Positions 8,984 to 19,095 of a DNA stretch of 53,431 bases are shown here, piece after piece. Location: assembly GCA_034659475.1 (NCBI GenBank), contig JAYEHK010000053.1, positions 1 through 53,431 of the forward strand, read 5' to 3'. The notes under the pieces were generated by a model that did no database searches, was not told where the DNA came from, and worked only from the letters and a program-made list of their open reading frames with translations. The position numbers and the translations under genes are program-made. The stretch comes from JAYEHK01 sp034659475 (lineage in GTDB: Bacteria > Bacillota > Syntrophomonadia > Syntrophomonadales > Syntrophomonadaceae). Each line of letters starts with the position of its first letter. Within the stretch, counting starts at the first letter, position 1.

Positions 8984-9445
8984 ATCCTCATCTCCTTTTT
9001 TTAGATCTTATTGATTGATTCAATTTATAGTATGCACAACAACCAAAAGTGGTTACATAATGCATATAACACCCTGCATCCTAATAATTATTTTGCTTCT
9101 GCTTTTGTTTATTCCTCATCAAAAGGTTGTCCCTCATAACACAATACCAATCCTTTAATCCCCCTTGCCCACAGGACACAACCACAGATGAAAATAGATT
9201 AGGGGTTAGGGGTTAGGGGTTAGGGGTTAGGAGTCAGTCGCTATGCGCTAGGCATTGCCCTTACTCCTCACCCCTGACCCCTGACCCCTTACAAAAAAGT
9301 CCGCGTAAGTCCAATAGATCCGCGAAGTCTGCGTCTATTAAAAGTCTATTTTCTAATTAACCCACTTCAACGTTCCAACTGTCCAACTGTCCAACTAACC
9401 AACTTTCCAACTAATAATTCCGCTTATACTCAATCTATTATCTAA
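8984..9445. repeat. Gene-free gap inside the dcw cluster holding a repeat mosaic (copy 2)
   Basis: No gene. From 9202 to 9229 there are four perfect GGGGTTA units, answered by a C-rich arm at about 9259-9292 (CTCACCCCTGACCCC type), so the two can pair around a loop or fold as quadruplexes. GTCCGCG-type repeats follow (about 9299-9345), then CCAACTNN 8-mers (9373-9412). The segment 9171-9197 (GGACACAACCACAGATGAAA core) recurs in reverse complement near 44340-44366. The left part 8990-9170 shows nothing recognisable beyond the murC ribosome site. Confidence 0.8.
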
Positions 9446-10558
9446 TTAACCATTAGATAAAACGATATCCACAATGTCTTCCAATGCATTAGGCCTCGCC
9501 TCACGCAAAATGTTTTCTCCCAATATTTTAAGCTTTTCTCTATCTTCCCTCAATTCTTGTATCTTATGGAATAAAGTATCCCCATCAAGATCATGATCAA
9601 TAACCATTTCCGTTGCGTTTTTTTTCACCAGCGCCGCCGCGTTTTTTTCCTGATGATTTTCGGCAGCATACGGATAAGGAACTAGTATTGCTGGCAGCCC
9701 CATTACTGCCAGTTCTGAGATTGTACTGGCACCCGCTCTGCAGATAGCTAAATCAGCCACTGCAAGCGCATCCTCCATATTGTACAGGTAAGGAAACATC
9801 TTCACATAACATTGCGTGTCCTTTTGATTAATCCGCTGCTGGTATTGTTCACTACATACATCATACTGTTGATCCCCGGTTACCCAGATGATTTGGATTT
9901 CTTCATTCTTTTGAAGGAGTCCCATAAGTGCAAGTATTGCTTCATTGATTGTTCTGGCCCCCAGACTCCCTCCAAATACCAGCAGGGTAAAACAATTCCT
10001 GCGCAAGCCAAGTTTTTTCCTGGCCTCTTCTTGATTCACCTGCAGGATTTCTTTTCTAACAGGCAGTCCGGTCACCTTTATGTTTGAAGACGCCAAATAC
10101 GCCCTTGCTTCTTCAAAAGTCAGTAACACATGGTCAACTCTTCTTGCAAGATGTTTGTTTGCCAGACCCGGCATAGCATTTTGTTCATGAATAACCGTCT
10201 TTACCCCCAAAAAAGTACCGGCTAATACTATAGGATAGGATACATAACCTCCTGTCCCTACAATTACGTCCGGTTTAAACGCTTTAATAATCCTGCGTGC
10301 CTGCACAATACTCCGGGGAATATTCACAATGCTCTTGCCAGCCTTACTTATAGAAGACCGATCAATCCCACTAATTTCAATACTTTGGAAGGGAATTCCC
10401 CGTTCTGGCACAATCTTTTTCTCCAGTCCCCGGGCAGTCCCCACATATAACAAATTCACATCAGGCATTCTTTGCCTGATCTCACTGGCAATGGCGAGCG
10501 CAGGATAAATATGACCACCAGTTCCGCCCCCACTTAAAATAATGTTCACAAACCTCAC
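9446..10558 (-). CDS. murG: UDP-GlcNAc:undecaprenyl-PP-MurNAc-pentapeptide GlcNAc transferase
   Basis: Makes lipid II from lipid I at the inner face of the membrane. 370 aa. N-terminal glycine loop GGGTGGHIYPALA and the donor-site region CRAGASTISELAVMGLPAILVPYPYAAENHQ (given in part: CRAGASTISEL) mark a GT28 enzyme. It overlaps ftsW by 4 bp, consistent with translational coupling. It is the last gene before the repeat-filled gap. Confidence 0.97.
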   Translation of the reverse strand: MRFVNIILSGGGTGGHIYPALAIASEIRQRMPDVNLLYVGTARGLEKKIVPERGIPFQSIEISGIDRSSISKAGKSIVNIPRSIVQARRIIKAFKPDVIVGTGGYVSYPIVLAGTFLGVKTVIHEQNAMPGLANKHLARRVDHVLLTFEEARAYLASSNIKVTGLPVRKEILQVNQEEARKKLGLRRNCFTLLVFGGSLGARTINEAILALMGLLQKNEEIQIIWVTGDQQYDVCSEQYQQRINQKDTQCYVKMFPYLYNMEDALAVADLAICRAGASTISELAVMGLPAILVPYPYAAENHQEKNAAALVKKNATEMVIDHDLDGDTLFHKIQELREDREKLKILGENILREARPNALEDIVDIVLSNG

Positions 10559-11670
10559 CTACTATATCTTGAAATGTTTAATAACAGCCCAACAGCAGCC
10601 ATAGTAAATAAGAGCGAGGTTCCTCCGTAGCTGATAAAGGGAAGCGTAATACCAGTTACTGGCAAAGCTCCTGAAACCACACCAATATTTATTCCTGCCT
10701 GTAGAACAACCATAATGGTTAGTCCTGCTGCTAAGAGGCTGGAGAAATTATCCGGCGCATTCATAGCAATTTTAAAGCCCCTCCATGCGAACAAAAGGAA
10801 TAAAACAATGACCAAAAACGCTCCAATAAACCCCAACTCTTCTCCAATGATAGCATAGATAAAATCCGTATGTTGTTCGGGCAAATAAAACCACTTTTGT
10901 CGACTGCGCCCTAATCCCATACCAAACAGCCCACCTGAACCAATGGCGTATAGAGACTGAATGGTCTGAAATCCTTCGTCAGACGCATATTTCCATGGAT
11001 TTAACCAGGCAACAACACGTTCCATACGATACGGGGCAATTAATACGGCTACAACAACCGCTCCAAATCCAGAAGCTACAAGCATTGATAAATGAGAAAT
11101 CCTTGCTCCAGACACCATTAGCATAAAAAATACCGTGCCTGCAAGGGCAACGGATGTGCCCAGATCAGGTTGAAGCATGATTAATCCACAAACAACAGCA
11201 ATCATTAATAGATAGGGAAAAACCCCCTCCTTAAAAGAATGCATTTTATCAATATTATTCTCCATGCTTTTAGCGAGAAACAACACCATCGCTAATTTAG
11301 CCAGTTCAGAAGGAGAAAAAGTAAACGGTCCCACACCCAACCATCGACTGGACCCTTTCACTTCTATACCTACTGGCGTAACTACCAGAATCAAACAAAC
11401 AAGAGAAACCAGCATAAGGGGTACCGCAAAACTTCTCAACCGGAAAAAATTAATTTTCATCACAACGATCATAATAATAATACTTATCAACGCCCACATT
11501 AACTGTTTCTTAAAAAAATAGTATGCATCCTCATAACGAATATTTGACGTTACAGCACTGGAGCTAAAGACCATCACGAGTCCCAAACCCACTAGCGTGA
11601 GCGCTGTGATAAATAAGATAAAGTCCGGCGGACCTTTTTTCAGACGCACTGCCTGTTTCCCCCTATTCAC
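10555..11670 (-). CDS. ftsW: SEDS-family lipid II polymerase FtsW (or SpoVE)
   Basis: 371 aa, about ten transmembrane helices, SEDS family peptidoglycan glycosyltransferase acting with the class B penicillin-binding protein encoded upstream. Visible family marks are VFSSSAV near residue 35, KGSSRWLGVGPFTFSPSELAK near 105 (20 residues or fewer per block: GSSRWLGVG, PSELAKL) and the C-terminal LPFISYGGTSLL. FtsW and the sporulation paralogue SpoVE cannot be separated by sequence alone; a single copy in the dcw cluster probably serves division. Confidence 0.94.
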   Translation of the reverse strand: MNRGKQAVRLKKGPPDFILFITALTLVGLGLVMVFSSSAVTSNIRYEDAYYFFKKQLMWALISIIIMIVVMKINFFRLRSFAVPLMLVSLVCLILVVTPVGIEVKGSSRWLGVGPFTFSPSELAKLAMVLFLAKSMENNIDKMHSFKEGVFPYLLMIAVVCGLIMLQPDLGTSVALAGTVFFMLMVSGARISHLSMLVASGFGAVVVAVLIAPYRMERVVAWLNPWKYASDEGFQTIQSLYAIGSGGLFGMGLGRSRQKWFYLPEQHTDFIYAIIGEELGFIGAFLVIVLFLLFAWRGFKIAMNAPDNFSSLLAAGLTIMVVLQAGINIGVVSGALPVTGITLPFISYGGTSLLFTMAAVGLLLNISRYSR

Positions 11671-11683
11671 ACATCTTAACTAA

Positions 11684-13072
11684 TCAAGCCTCTCCATTAA
11701 CCTGTTTTTCACTTCGAATAATAGAATGAACAAGTTCACAGAATAAATCTCCACGATGTTCATAACTGGGGAACATATCCCAGCTTGCACACGCCGGAGA
11801 CAAAAGCACCACATCACCAGTATCAGCCATTTGATGAGCCTTATAAACAGCTTCCTCAAAAGTCTCTACCATATGTATATTCGTAAAACCACATTCCAAT
11901 ACTGCCGATTTGATTAATTCCTTTGCTTCCCCCAGGACGATCAGTTCCTTTACCCGTCTGTTGATCATTTCGGCAACACCATCATAACTTCCACCCTTCG
12001 CTCGCCCCCCTGCGATAAGCACGACCGGACAATCAAAAGCCTTTAATGCCATGATGGTTGAATCCGGATTGGTACCTTTGGAATCATTGATGTATAACAC
12101 GCCATTATATTCATCGACTTCTTCCAGACGATGTCTCACCCCTGTAAATGTTTTTAGCGCTTCAGCAATTGATCGGTTATCTACACCAGCAACCCATGAC
12201 ATCCCAACAGCACACAGGATATTTTCCAGATTGTGGCGCCCTCGTAAGTTAATTCCTGTCGCATTGCAAATCTGATAGGATTCCCTCTGCCAGTTCACGC
12301 AAATTACATCATCCTGAACACAAACACCTTCTGTAAGGATTTGATCTGTTGAAAAATACAACACCGTAGAGGGTACACTTTTTGCCAGTATTCGCACAGT
12401 ATTATCTTCATAGTTAAGAACAGCGTAATCATCCGTCTGTTGATTTTTAAAGACACTGGCTTTAGCGTCAATATACGCCTCCATCGTTTTATGTCTGTCG
12501 AGATGATCCTCGGTAATATTTAATATCCCACATATATGAGGACAAAATGTGTCCGTTGTGTCCAGTTGAAACGAAGATGCCTCTACAGAGACTACGCCTT
12601 TTTGCATAGAATCTACCAGATTGCAGAGCGCAATCCCAATATTTCCACCTGCTGCGGATTGAATACCACCCGTTGATAGAATGTGGTGAAGCAACGAAGT
12701 AGTTGTCGTCTTGCCATTGGTTCCAGTCACTGCATAAAAGTCCAATTCTTTTGATTTGAGCAGATAAGCAAGTTCCAGTTCCCCAATAACTTTAACCCCG
12801 GATTGGATAGCCTCAGGGATTGGAGATCGATCAAGAGGAAATCCCGGACTCACCACAACCAGATCGAAAATCCCCTTGTCTACCACTGGCAGCACCCCAA
12901 TTGATACTTTTAAGTCCATTTCTTTTAACTCATCCAGAGATTCTTTTAGTTCAGCCTCCTGTTTTTCATCATAAACAGAAAGCCTTGCTCCTTTTTTGTG
13001 CAGCGCACGAATGGCTGCTTTACCGCTTCTTCCAAGACCAACAATCAGAACTTTTTTATCTTTAAATATCAA
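11684..13072 (-). CDS. murD: UDP-N-acetylmuramoylalanine--D-glutamate ligase
   Basis: Adds D-glutamate to UDP-MurNAc-L-Ala. 462 aa with the N-terminal nucleotide fold (VLIVGLGRSGKAA), P-loop VTGTNGKTTTTSL (about residue 116), NITEDHLDRH in the central domain and YINDSKGTNPDS plus LLSPACASWDMF in the C-terminal domain. It lies between mraY (14 bp) and ftsW (13 bp) in the standard order. Confidence 0.97.
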   Translation of the reverse strand: MIFKDKKVLIVGLGRSGKAAIRALHKKGARLSVYDEKQEAELKESLDELKEMDLKVSIGVLPVVDKGIFDLVVVSPGFPLDRSPIPEAIQSGVKVIGELELAYLLKSKELDFYAVTGTNGKTTTTSLLHHILSTGGIQSAAGGNIGIALCNLVDSMQKGVVSVEASSFQLDTTDTFCPHICGILNITEDHLDRHKTMEAYIDAKASVFKNQQTDDYAVLNYEDNTVRILAKSVPSTVLYFSTDQILTEGVCVQDDVICVNWQRESYQICNATGINLRGRHNLENILCAVGMSWVAGVDNRSIAEALKTFTGVRHRLEEVDEYNGVLYINDSKGTNPDSTIMALKAFDCPVVLIAGGRAKGGSYDGVAEMINRRVKELIVLGEAKELIKSAVLECGFTNIHMVETFEEAVYKAHQMADTGDVVLLSPACASWDMFPSYEHRGDLFCELVHSIIRSEKQVNGEA

Positions 13073-13086
13073 TATCTCTGCACTTC

Positions 13087-14061
13087 CTAACCAATATTTT
13101 TAAAGCTCAATAAGCCAATAACAGCAAACACCAGCGCCAGCAAATAAAATAATCGCACGATCTTTTTTTCATGCCATCCTTTTAGTTCAAAATGATGGTG
13201 TAACGGACTCATTAAAAATATTCTTTTTCCAGTGGTTTTAAAGGATATTACCTGTATAATAACACTGCAAGCCTCCAGTACATAAACACCCCCGAGAAGA
13301 ATGAGTGCAATCTCTGATCTGGTAATCGCTGCAACAGCAGCAATTGCTCCTCCCAAGGCCATTGAACCCGTATCGCCCATAAAAACCCTGGCCGGAAAAC
13401 GATTAAAGGCCAGAAATCCTGCACAGGCCCCCATTAAGGCTCCACAGAAAATAGCCAAGTTCATATGCCCTGTCATGATACAAACGAGTACCATCACTCC
13501 AGCAACGATAAACGTAACACCAGAGGCAAGACCATCTAATCCGTCCGTAAGATTAACCGCGTTGCTCGTTCCCATTAAAACAAGAATGAGAAACGGAAAA
13601 TACAGATAGCCCAGGTCTATCTGTGTTCCAATAAAGGGAATTATGATATCCGTTCCACGAGACAGGTAAAACACAAGAATCACTGCAAAAACGACCCCAG
13701 TAATTAATTGAAGAATCAATTTTTCCCTGGCCCGTAAACCCAGGGAACGTTTTAAGACCACTTTTATATAATCATCCCAGAAGCCAATACCGCCAAAGAC
13801 AATCATAACCAGAACGGCGGTGAGCACCTCCCGACTGTTACCGGCCAAAAGAAATGAGGCTACCATAACCGCTGTTACAATAATGATCCCCCCCATGGTT
13901 GGCGTACCAGCCTTGACAAGATGACGCTGTGGTCCATCTTCTCGGATGGACTGCCCAACCTTCAGGTGTGTCAGAAAAGGAATCATGAAGGGTCCCATTG
14001 CCAGTGAAATAAAAATCCCTACCCCTGCTGCTATTATTATATTAACCATATATCCATGCAT
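13087..14061 (-). CDS. mraY: Phospho-N-acetylmuramoyl-pentapeptide transferase
   Basis: Transfers phospho-MurNAc-pentapeptide to undecaprenyl phosphate, forming lipid I. 324 aa, about ten membrane helices. Catalytic and Mg-binding segments are visible: GFWDDYIK, NAVNLTDGLDGLA and the histidine loop PLHHHFELKGW. Standard position between murF and murD. Confidence 0.97.
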   Translation of the reverse strand: MHGYMVNIIIAAGVGIFISLAMGPFMIPFLTHLKVGQSIREDGPQRHLVKAGTPTMGGIIIVTAVMVASFLLAGNSREVLTAVLVMIVFGGIGFWDDYIKVVLKRSLGLRAREKLILQLITGVVFAVILVFYLSRGTDIIIPFIGTQIDLGYLYFPFLILVLMGTSNAVNLTDGLDGLASGVTFIVAGVMVLVCIMTGHMNLAIFCGALMGACAGFLAFNRFPARVFMGDTGSMALGGAIAAVAAITRSEIALILLGGVYVLEACSVIIQVISFKTTGKRIFLMSPLHHHFELKGWHEKKIVRLFYLLALVFAVIGLLSFKNIG

Positions 14062-14082
14062 GCAATAAAAATACCTCCACCT

Positions 14083-15462
14083 TTATTCCTCTAACCAGGC
14101 TAAAATCAATTTCTCCAAATGCATCCCCCGGGACGCTTTAAATAAAGTAACGCTCGTTTTTTTCAAGTTTTTTTGCAGCCATTCCAGGCTTTCGTCCTGA
14201 CTTTTAAAGTAATGAATAGAGGTCTCCTCCATCCCTTGCTGCAATGCACCTTCCACAATATGCTGTGCATTTTCGCCAATTGCAACCAAACTATCAAATT
14301 TTAGCTGTGCCAGCTTTTGTCCGACCAATCGATGTCCATCAGCTGAATAAGTCCCAAGTTCAAACATGTCTCCCAGAACAGCAACCGTGTCTTTCCCCTG
14401 AGCAATTTTTTTACAGGCTTCCAGGGCTGCAGCCATGGATATTGGATTCGCATTATAGGTATCGTTAATAATCGTGCCGCCTTCAGACAGGTGCGTGATT
14501 TTCAGTCGATTATCTGATGGTTCATAGCTGATTAATTGCGCCTTAATACTCTCCAGGTCAACGCCCATTAAATATGCCATTCCTACGGCTGCCGCAAGAT
14601 CCGCAGCCAACTGAACAGCAGGCACCTCTAGATAAAAGCTTTCACACCGATCAAAGACCTTCAGTTCCACCTCTATGCCCAGCCCTTTGCTCTCAACCCG
14701 TTTAATCTGAATATCGCAATGGTCATCATAGCCAAAGAGATAGGTTTTACATGAATAAGCCTTAGCTGCTTCCAAAAGCAGCGGCTGATCTCCGTTGATA
14801 AGGGCAAAATGATCATCATCTACGAATGAAAGTATTTCACATTTAGCACGGGCTATGTTTTGCAGACTCCCCATCGTTTCCATATGTACCGGCTCAACAT
14901 TCGTAATAATCGCATGGTAGGGTTTTACAATTTCGCCCAAACGATGTATTTCCATCGGCGCCCGCATGCCCATTTCGACAACAGCAACCTGATGTTTTTC
15001 CCTCAAATCGAAAAGCGTTAGAGGAAGACCGATTTCATTATTATAATTCCCTTTCGTTTTCAACGTCAGATACCAGTCAGAAAGACACAGTGCCACTAAA
15101 TCCTTGGTTGTTGTTTTTCCTACACTTCCTGTTACCGCCACAACCGGCGCGGAAAAAGACTGCCTGTACGCGGCAGCCAAATCCTGCAGGCTCGTAAGTG
15201 TATCGTCCACCTGAATAACGGAATAGGGTGCATCATCGGGACAGGAAAACGAATCTGAAACAACCACACCAGCAGCCCCACCCGTTATTGCCTGCGTTAT
15301 AAACTCATGACCGTCAAAGTTCTCTCCTTTTAATGCAAAAAACAAATCTCCGCCCTTAATGCTTCTCGAATCAGTATTGATCCCTGTAACAGGCAAAATC
15401 CCTTTATGCATCGCAATTCCATCTATATATTTAAGGATAAATTCATAATTAATGTTCCTCAT
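14083..15462 (-). CDS. murF: UDP-MurNAc-tripeptide--D-alanyl-D-alanine ligase
   Basis: Adds the D-Ala-D-Ala dipeptide to the stem. 459 aa; P-loop VTGSVGKTTTKDL (about residue 110), NVEPVHMETMGS in the central domain and the C-terminal NDTYNANPISM motif typical of MurF. Its start lies 14 bp inside the end of murE, so the two are probably translationally coupled. Confidence 0.96.
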   Translation of the reverse strand: MRNINYEFILKYIDGIAMHKGILPVTGINTDSRSIKGGDLFFALKGENFDGHEFITQAITGGAAGVVVSDSFSCPDDAPYSVIQVDDTLTSLQDLAAAYRQSFSAPVVAVTGSVGKTTTKDLVALCLSDWYLTLKTKGNYNNEIGLPLTLFDLREKHQVAVVEMGMRAPMEIHRLGEIVKPYHAIITNVEPVHMETMGSLQNIARAKCEILSFVDDDHFALINGDQPLLLEAAKAYSCKTYLFGYDDHCDIQIKRVESKGLGIEVELKVFDRCESFYLEVPAVQLAADLAAAVGMAYLMGVDLESIKAQLISYEPSDNRLKITHLSEGGTIINDTYNANPISMAAALEACKKIAQGKDTVAVLGDMFELGTYSADGHRLVGQKLAQLKFDSLVAIGENAQHIVEGALQQGMEETSIHYFKSQDESLEWLQKNLKKTSVTLFKASRGMHLEKLILAWLEE

Positions 15463-16957
15463 TCGTTATTCCTTTCAAGATTTCACGTGCTGCCTCGCGA
15501 TCATCAAAACGAAGCACCTGATCCTGAACAAGCTGATAGGTTTCGTGCCCTTTCCCAGCTATAATAACCAGATCTCCTTTGCGAGCAATGTTCAGCGCAT
15601 GTCTGATCGCCTCTTTGCGATCGATGATCTTTGCATAGTGAGCCCGCTCATTTTCCTCTAAACCCGGAATGATTTCATCAATAATGAACTCTGGTTCCTC
15701 GGTCCGAGGATTATCAGAAGTAACAATGGAGAAATCACTGTATAGCCCGGCAATCTTACCCATCTTAGGTCTCTTGGTACGATCCCGGTCTCCCCCACAT
15801 CCAAATACCGTTATCATCCGATTTTCCACAATACTTCGCCCCGTTTTTAAAATATTCTCAAGGCCATCCGGTGTATGGGCATAATCAACAACCACTGTAA
15901 AATCCTGACCACATTCCACCTGTTCAAATCGTCCTGCTACACCCCGTACTTCTGCTAATGCTTGCTGAATGACAATAGGCTCAACACCTTCAGCAAGTGC
16001 ATATGTGATCGCAGCAAGCGCATTATACACACTAAAAAGTCCAATTAATTTAGTATTTATGTCAAATTGTTCCCCATTAAACCGTACTTTAAAGCTAGTT
16101 CCTTTCAAATTGGTTTTTACATTCATCGCGCACACATCAGACTCTTCATTTAGCCCATAGGTGTAGCAGGGAACGGTACAAGCCTTTATAAAATCACTGC
16201 CATATGGATCATCGGCATTGACAACTGCAAAATGATGATCACCTTCCGAGAGTCTTTCAAAAAGCTTACGTTTCGAAGCCTTGTAATGTTCCATAGACAC
16301 ATGATAATCAAGATGATCCTGGGTTAAATTAGTAAATACCGCTGCATTAAAATGAATTTGGCTAACTCTCCCCAGATCAAGCGCATGGGAAGATACCTCC
16401 ATTACCACATAATCCCCTTTATTTTCTCTCACTACATCCAGAAATGACTCAATATCCAGGGATTCAGGGGTCGTATGCCCGAGTTCTCTTTCTTCATCCC
16501 CAAAACGCGCATAAAGCGTTCCAATAATGCCTGCTCTTTTCCCCCATCGTTCCAGAATCTCACTGATCAAATGAGTCGTTGTCGTTTTTCCGTTCGTACC
16601 TGTTACGCCAACAATTTTCATATCCCGGGAAGGTGAAGAATAAAACCGAGCTGCAAGAACTGGCAAAGCACTTCTGCAATCCTCGGTAATAAGAAGCGCT
16701 ACAGATGGTATGACGTCCACTTCCCGCTCTGCGAGGATTACCGTTGCTCCTTTTTCTATGGCTTGCTGAACATACAAATGCCCATCCGTTTTTAATCCGG
16801 GAATACATACAAACAAATATCCATCTTTTACCTGCCTGGAATCATAGGCAATCCCACTTATTGATTGATGATCGGGTCCTTTTACTTTATTATAGCTGAT
16901 ATCTTTTAACACATTTACCAATTCCATTTGTAAAAATGCCTCCTTTGTTCTGACCAT
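15449..16957 (-). CDS. murE: UDP-MurNAc-L-Ala-D-Glu:diamino-acid ligase
   Basis: Adds the third amino acid of the peptide stem. 502 aa; P-loop VTGTNGKTTTTHL (about residue 118), carbamylated-lysine region and the specificity motif DNPRTEEP, the form associated with meso-diaminopimelate rather than L-lysine. The C-terminus has AGKGHETYQ. So the wall is probably of the meso-DAP type, usual for clostridial spore-formers. One bp separates it from ftsI/spoVD. Confidence 0.96.
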   Translation of the reverse strand: MVRTKEAFLQMELVNVLKDISYNKVKGPDHQSISGIAYDSRQVKDGYLFVCIPGLKTDGHLYVQQAIEKGATVILAEREVDVIPSVALLITEDCRSALPVLAARFYSSPSRDMKIVGVTGTNGKTTTTHLISEILERWGKRAGIIGTLYARFGDEERELGHTTPESLDIESFLDVVRENKGDYVVMEVSSHALDLGRVSQIHFNAAVFTNLTQDHLDYHVSMEHYKASKRKLFERLSEGDHHFAVVNADDPYGSDFIKACTVPCYTYGLNEESDVCAMNVKTNLKGTSFKVRFNGEQFDINTKLIGLFSVYNALAAITYALAEGVEPIVIQQALAEVRGVAGRFEQVECGQDFTVVVDYAHTPDGLENILKTGRSIVENRMITVFGCGGDRDRTKRPKMGKIAGLYSDFSIVTSDNPRTEEPEFIIDEIIPGLEENERAHYAKIIDRKEAIRHALNIARKGDLVIIAGKGHETYQLVQDQVLRFDDREAAREILKGITNEEH

Positions 16958-16958
16958 G

Positions 16959-19073
16959 CTAATTATTCATGGGTTGAAAACGAACCCTAATACTCGATCC
17001 CCCTGAAACCACTTTTCCTGCAACGGGTGATTGTTCACAGGAAATGCCATAACCTTCAGGCACCAGATGCAAATCAAGATCTGCCAGGACACGTGCCACT
17101 TCCTTCATTGATTTACCCTGCAAATCAGGAACAGTGACCTCACCACCCGGATCATTTTTTTCGTATGGGGACATATATATTATAACCTGAGATCCTCTGC
17201 TTAATGTTAATTTTGCCCGCGGAGTCTGCTGCCAGACAATGTTTCCGGTCCCTTCAACCTTAGCATTTAAGCCTCGCGCATTGATTAGATCCAAGGCCTC
17301 TGCTAATGGCAAATTCACCAGATCAGGAACGACCACTTTATCCTCGGCAACTTCTGTCCCTTCCCCTGTATTTTGCTGAATCGGCACCTCTAAATATCGC
17401 AGAGAATCCTTTAAAATTTCTCTTACAACCGGCGCTGCGACCCATCCACCGTAATAAGGATACCCTTGAGGCGCATCCACCACAACCAGGCAGACAAGTC
17501 GCGGATCATTAACAGGTGCTACCGCCATAAAGGAGACTACATATTCACTGGCAAGATAACCCCCGGAGGGTGCAATTTTTTGTGCTGTTCCTGTTTTTCC
17601 ACCCACTCTATACCCTTCAATGTAACCGTTCTTACCGGTTCCGTCAGTCACTTCGCCCTCCATAATTAAACATAGTTCTTTGGCTGCGTCTTCTGAAATA
17701 ACGGTATTGACGATCTGTGGCTCGATATTCTTTATTACCTGTCCTTCACTGTCAATAATTTGCTTAACAAGATGAGGTTTTATTAATTTTCCATCGTTTG
17801 CGATCGCTGCAACCGCCGATGTCAACTGAAGCGGTGTAACCGCATTGGCCTGCCCCATTGCCATTGTAGCCAGATCAATCTGTTTAACCCTGGATTCAGG
17901 CACCAGTATCCCACTCGCTTCACCAGGCAGATCAATACCGGTAGGTTTTCCAAATCCAAAGGCATTTAAATATTTATAATATTTTTCCGTCCCCAGATCC
18001 AATCCAACTTTTACAAACCCAACGTTACATGAATTTTCAAAAATTTCGGCAAAAGTCTGTTCACCATGCGCTTTTCCATTTGCACAACGAATGGTTTCTT
18101 TTCCAACCTTCACATAACCGGGACAAAAGAAATGACTTGCTTCATTAACCACGCCCTCTTCGATAGCCATAGCAGATGTGGTTATCTTCATGGTTGAACC
18201 GGGTTCATAGGCATCATTGATTGCAAAGTTTCGCCGATTGCTGGCGGGATAATCATTATAGCAGTTAGGGTCAAAATTCGGTCTGGAAGCCATCGCTAGA
18301 ATCTCTCCCGTTCGAGGATCCATGACAATAGCCGTTGCATGTTTTGCCTCTCGCTCTTTAAAGACCTTATCCAACTCTCTTTCAGTCACATATTGAATCG
18401 TTTCATCAATAGTGAGTACCAGATTTGCTCCATCGACCGGCGGAATATACTTATGAATAGCATCTTCAATATCACGGCCTGCGGCATCGTGTTCAACAAC
18501 AATACGTCCCGGAGTTCCGCCAACCAGCTCATCATACTGTTTATCAATTCCTTCCAAACCAGTATTATCCGTTCCGGATATTCCTAAAATATGACTGGCC
18601 AGTGTATTCTTCGGGTAAAATCTACGGCTTTCCTCTGTTAAATCCACCCCTGACAGATTTAGAGCACGAATTTGTTTGCTCTGTTCGGTCGTGATTTGCC
18701 TTTTCACCCATTCGAAGGAACTTTTGCGAGTGATACGTTCCAATAAATCAATTTCATCCATTTCCAAAATCTGACCAAGCTGATGGGCTGTCTCTTGTTC
18801 TTTGCTTGAACGTCGGATTTCTGCAGGAATGACATAGACTGAATCCGTACTGATTGATATCGCTAATTCTTGACCATTTCGATCATAAATAATGCCACGT
18901 TTTGCTTCAACTGGAACATCTCTCATGCGATTGCGAGCTGCTTGCTCGGATAATTCCGCCCCCCGAACAAATTGCACCCAGAATATTCTTCCTCCCAGGA
19001 AACAAAAAGCAAAGGTAAATAAGAAAAAAAGCGTTGCGATACGCTTTCTCACTTGCAAACTGCTTGTTTGCAT
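16959..19073 (-). CDS. Class B penicillin-binding protein with two PASTA domains (FtsI/SpoVD)
   Basis: Septal or spore-cortex transpeptidase, 704 aa. One N-terminal transmembrane helix (about residues 12-33), PBP dimerisation domain (about 50-200), transpeptidase domain with STMK (S293), SCN (348-350) and KTGTAQ (493-498), then two PASTA domains (about 580-635 and 645-702) that bind peptidoglycan. Division PBP2B and sporulation SpoVD are hard to separate by sequence. Only one such gene sits in this cluster, so either name, or both functions, is possible. Confidence 0.94.
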   Translation of the reverse strand: MQTSSLQVRKRIATLFFLFTFAFCFLGGRIFWVQFVRGAELSEQAARNRMRDVPVEAKRGIIYDRNGQELAISISTDSVYVIPAEIRRSSKEQETAHQLGQILEMDEIDLLERITRKSSFEWVKRQITTEQSKQIRALNLSGVDLTEESRRFYPKNTLASHILGISGTDNTGLEGIDKQYDELVGGTPGRIVVEHDAAGRDIEDAIHKYIPPVDGANLVLTIDETIQYVTERELDKVFKEREAKHATAIVMDPRTGEILAMASRPNFDPNCYNDYPASNRRNFAINDAYEPGSTMKITTSAMAIEEGVVNEASHFFCPGYVKVGKETIRCANGKAHGEQTFAEIFENSCNVGFVKVGLDLGTEKYYKYLNAFGFGKPTGIDLPGEASGILVPESRVKQIDLATMAMGQANAVTPLQLTSAVAAIANDGKLIKPHLVKQIIDSEGQVIKNIEPQIVNTVISEDAAKELCLIMEGEVTDGTGKNGYIEGYRVGGKTGTAQKIAPSGGYLASEYVVSFMAVAPVNDPRLVCLVVVDAPQGYPYYGGWVAAPVVREILKDSLRYLEVPIQQNTGEGTEVAEDKVVVPDLVNLPLAEALDLINARGLNAKVEGTGNIVWQQTPRAKLTLSRGSQVIIYMSPYEKNDPGGEVTVPDLQGKSMKEVARVLADLDLHLVPEGYGISCEQSPVAGKVVSGGSSIRVRFQPMNN

Positions 19074-19095
19074 ATTCGTCCACCTCGATTATTAA

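Noticed and set aside
9202..9229. Telomere or linear replicon end
   Set aside because: GGGGTTA resembles telomeric repeats but is internal, short, and flanked by chromosomal operon genes on both sides.
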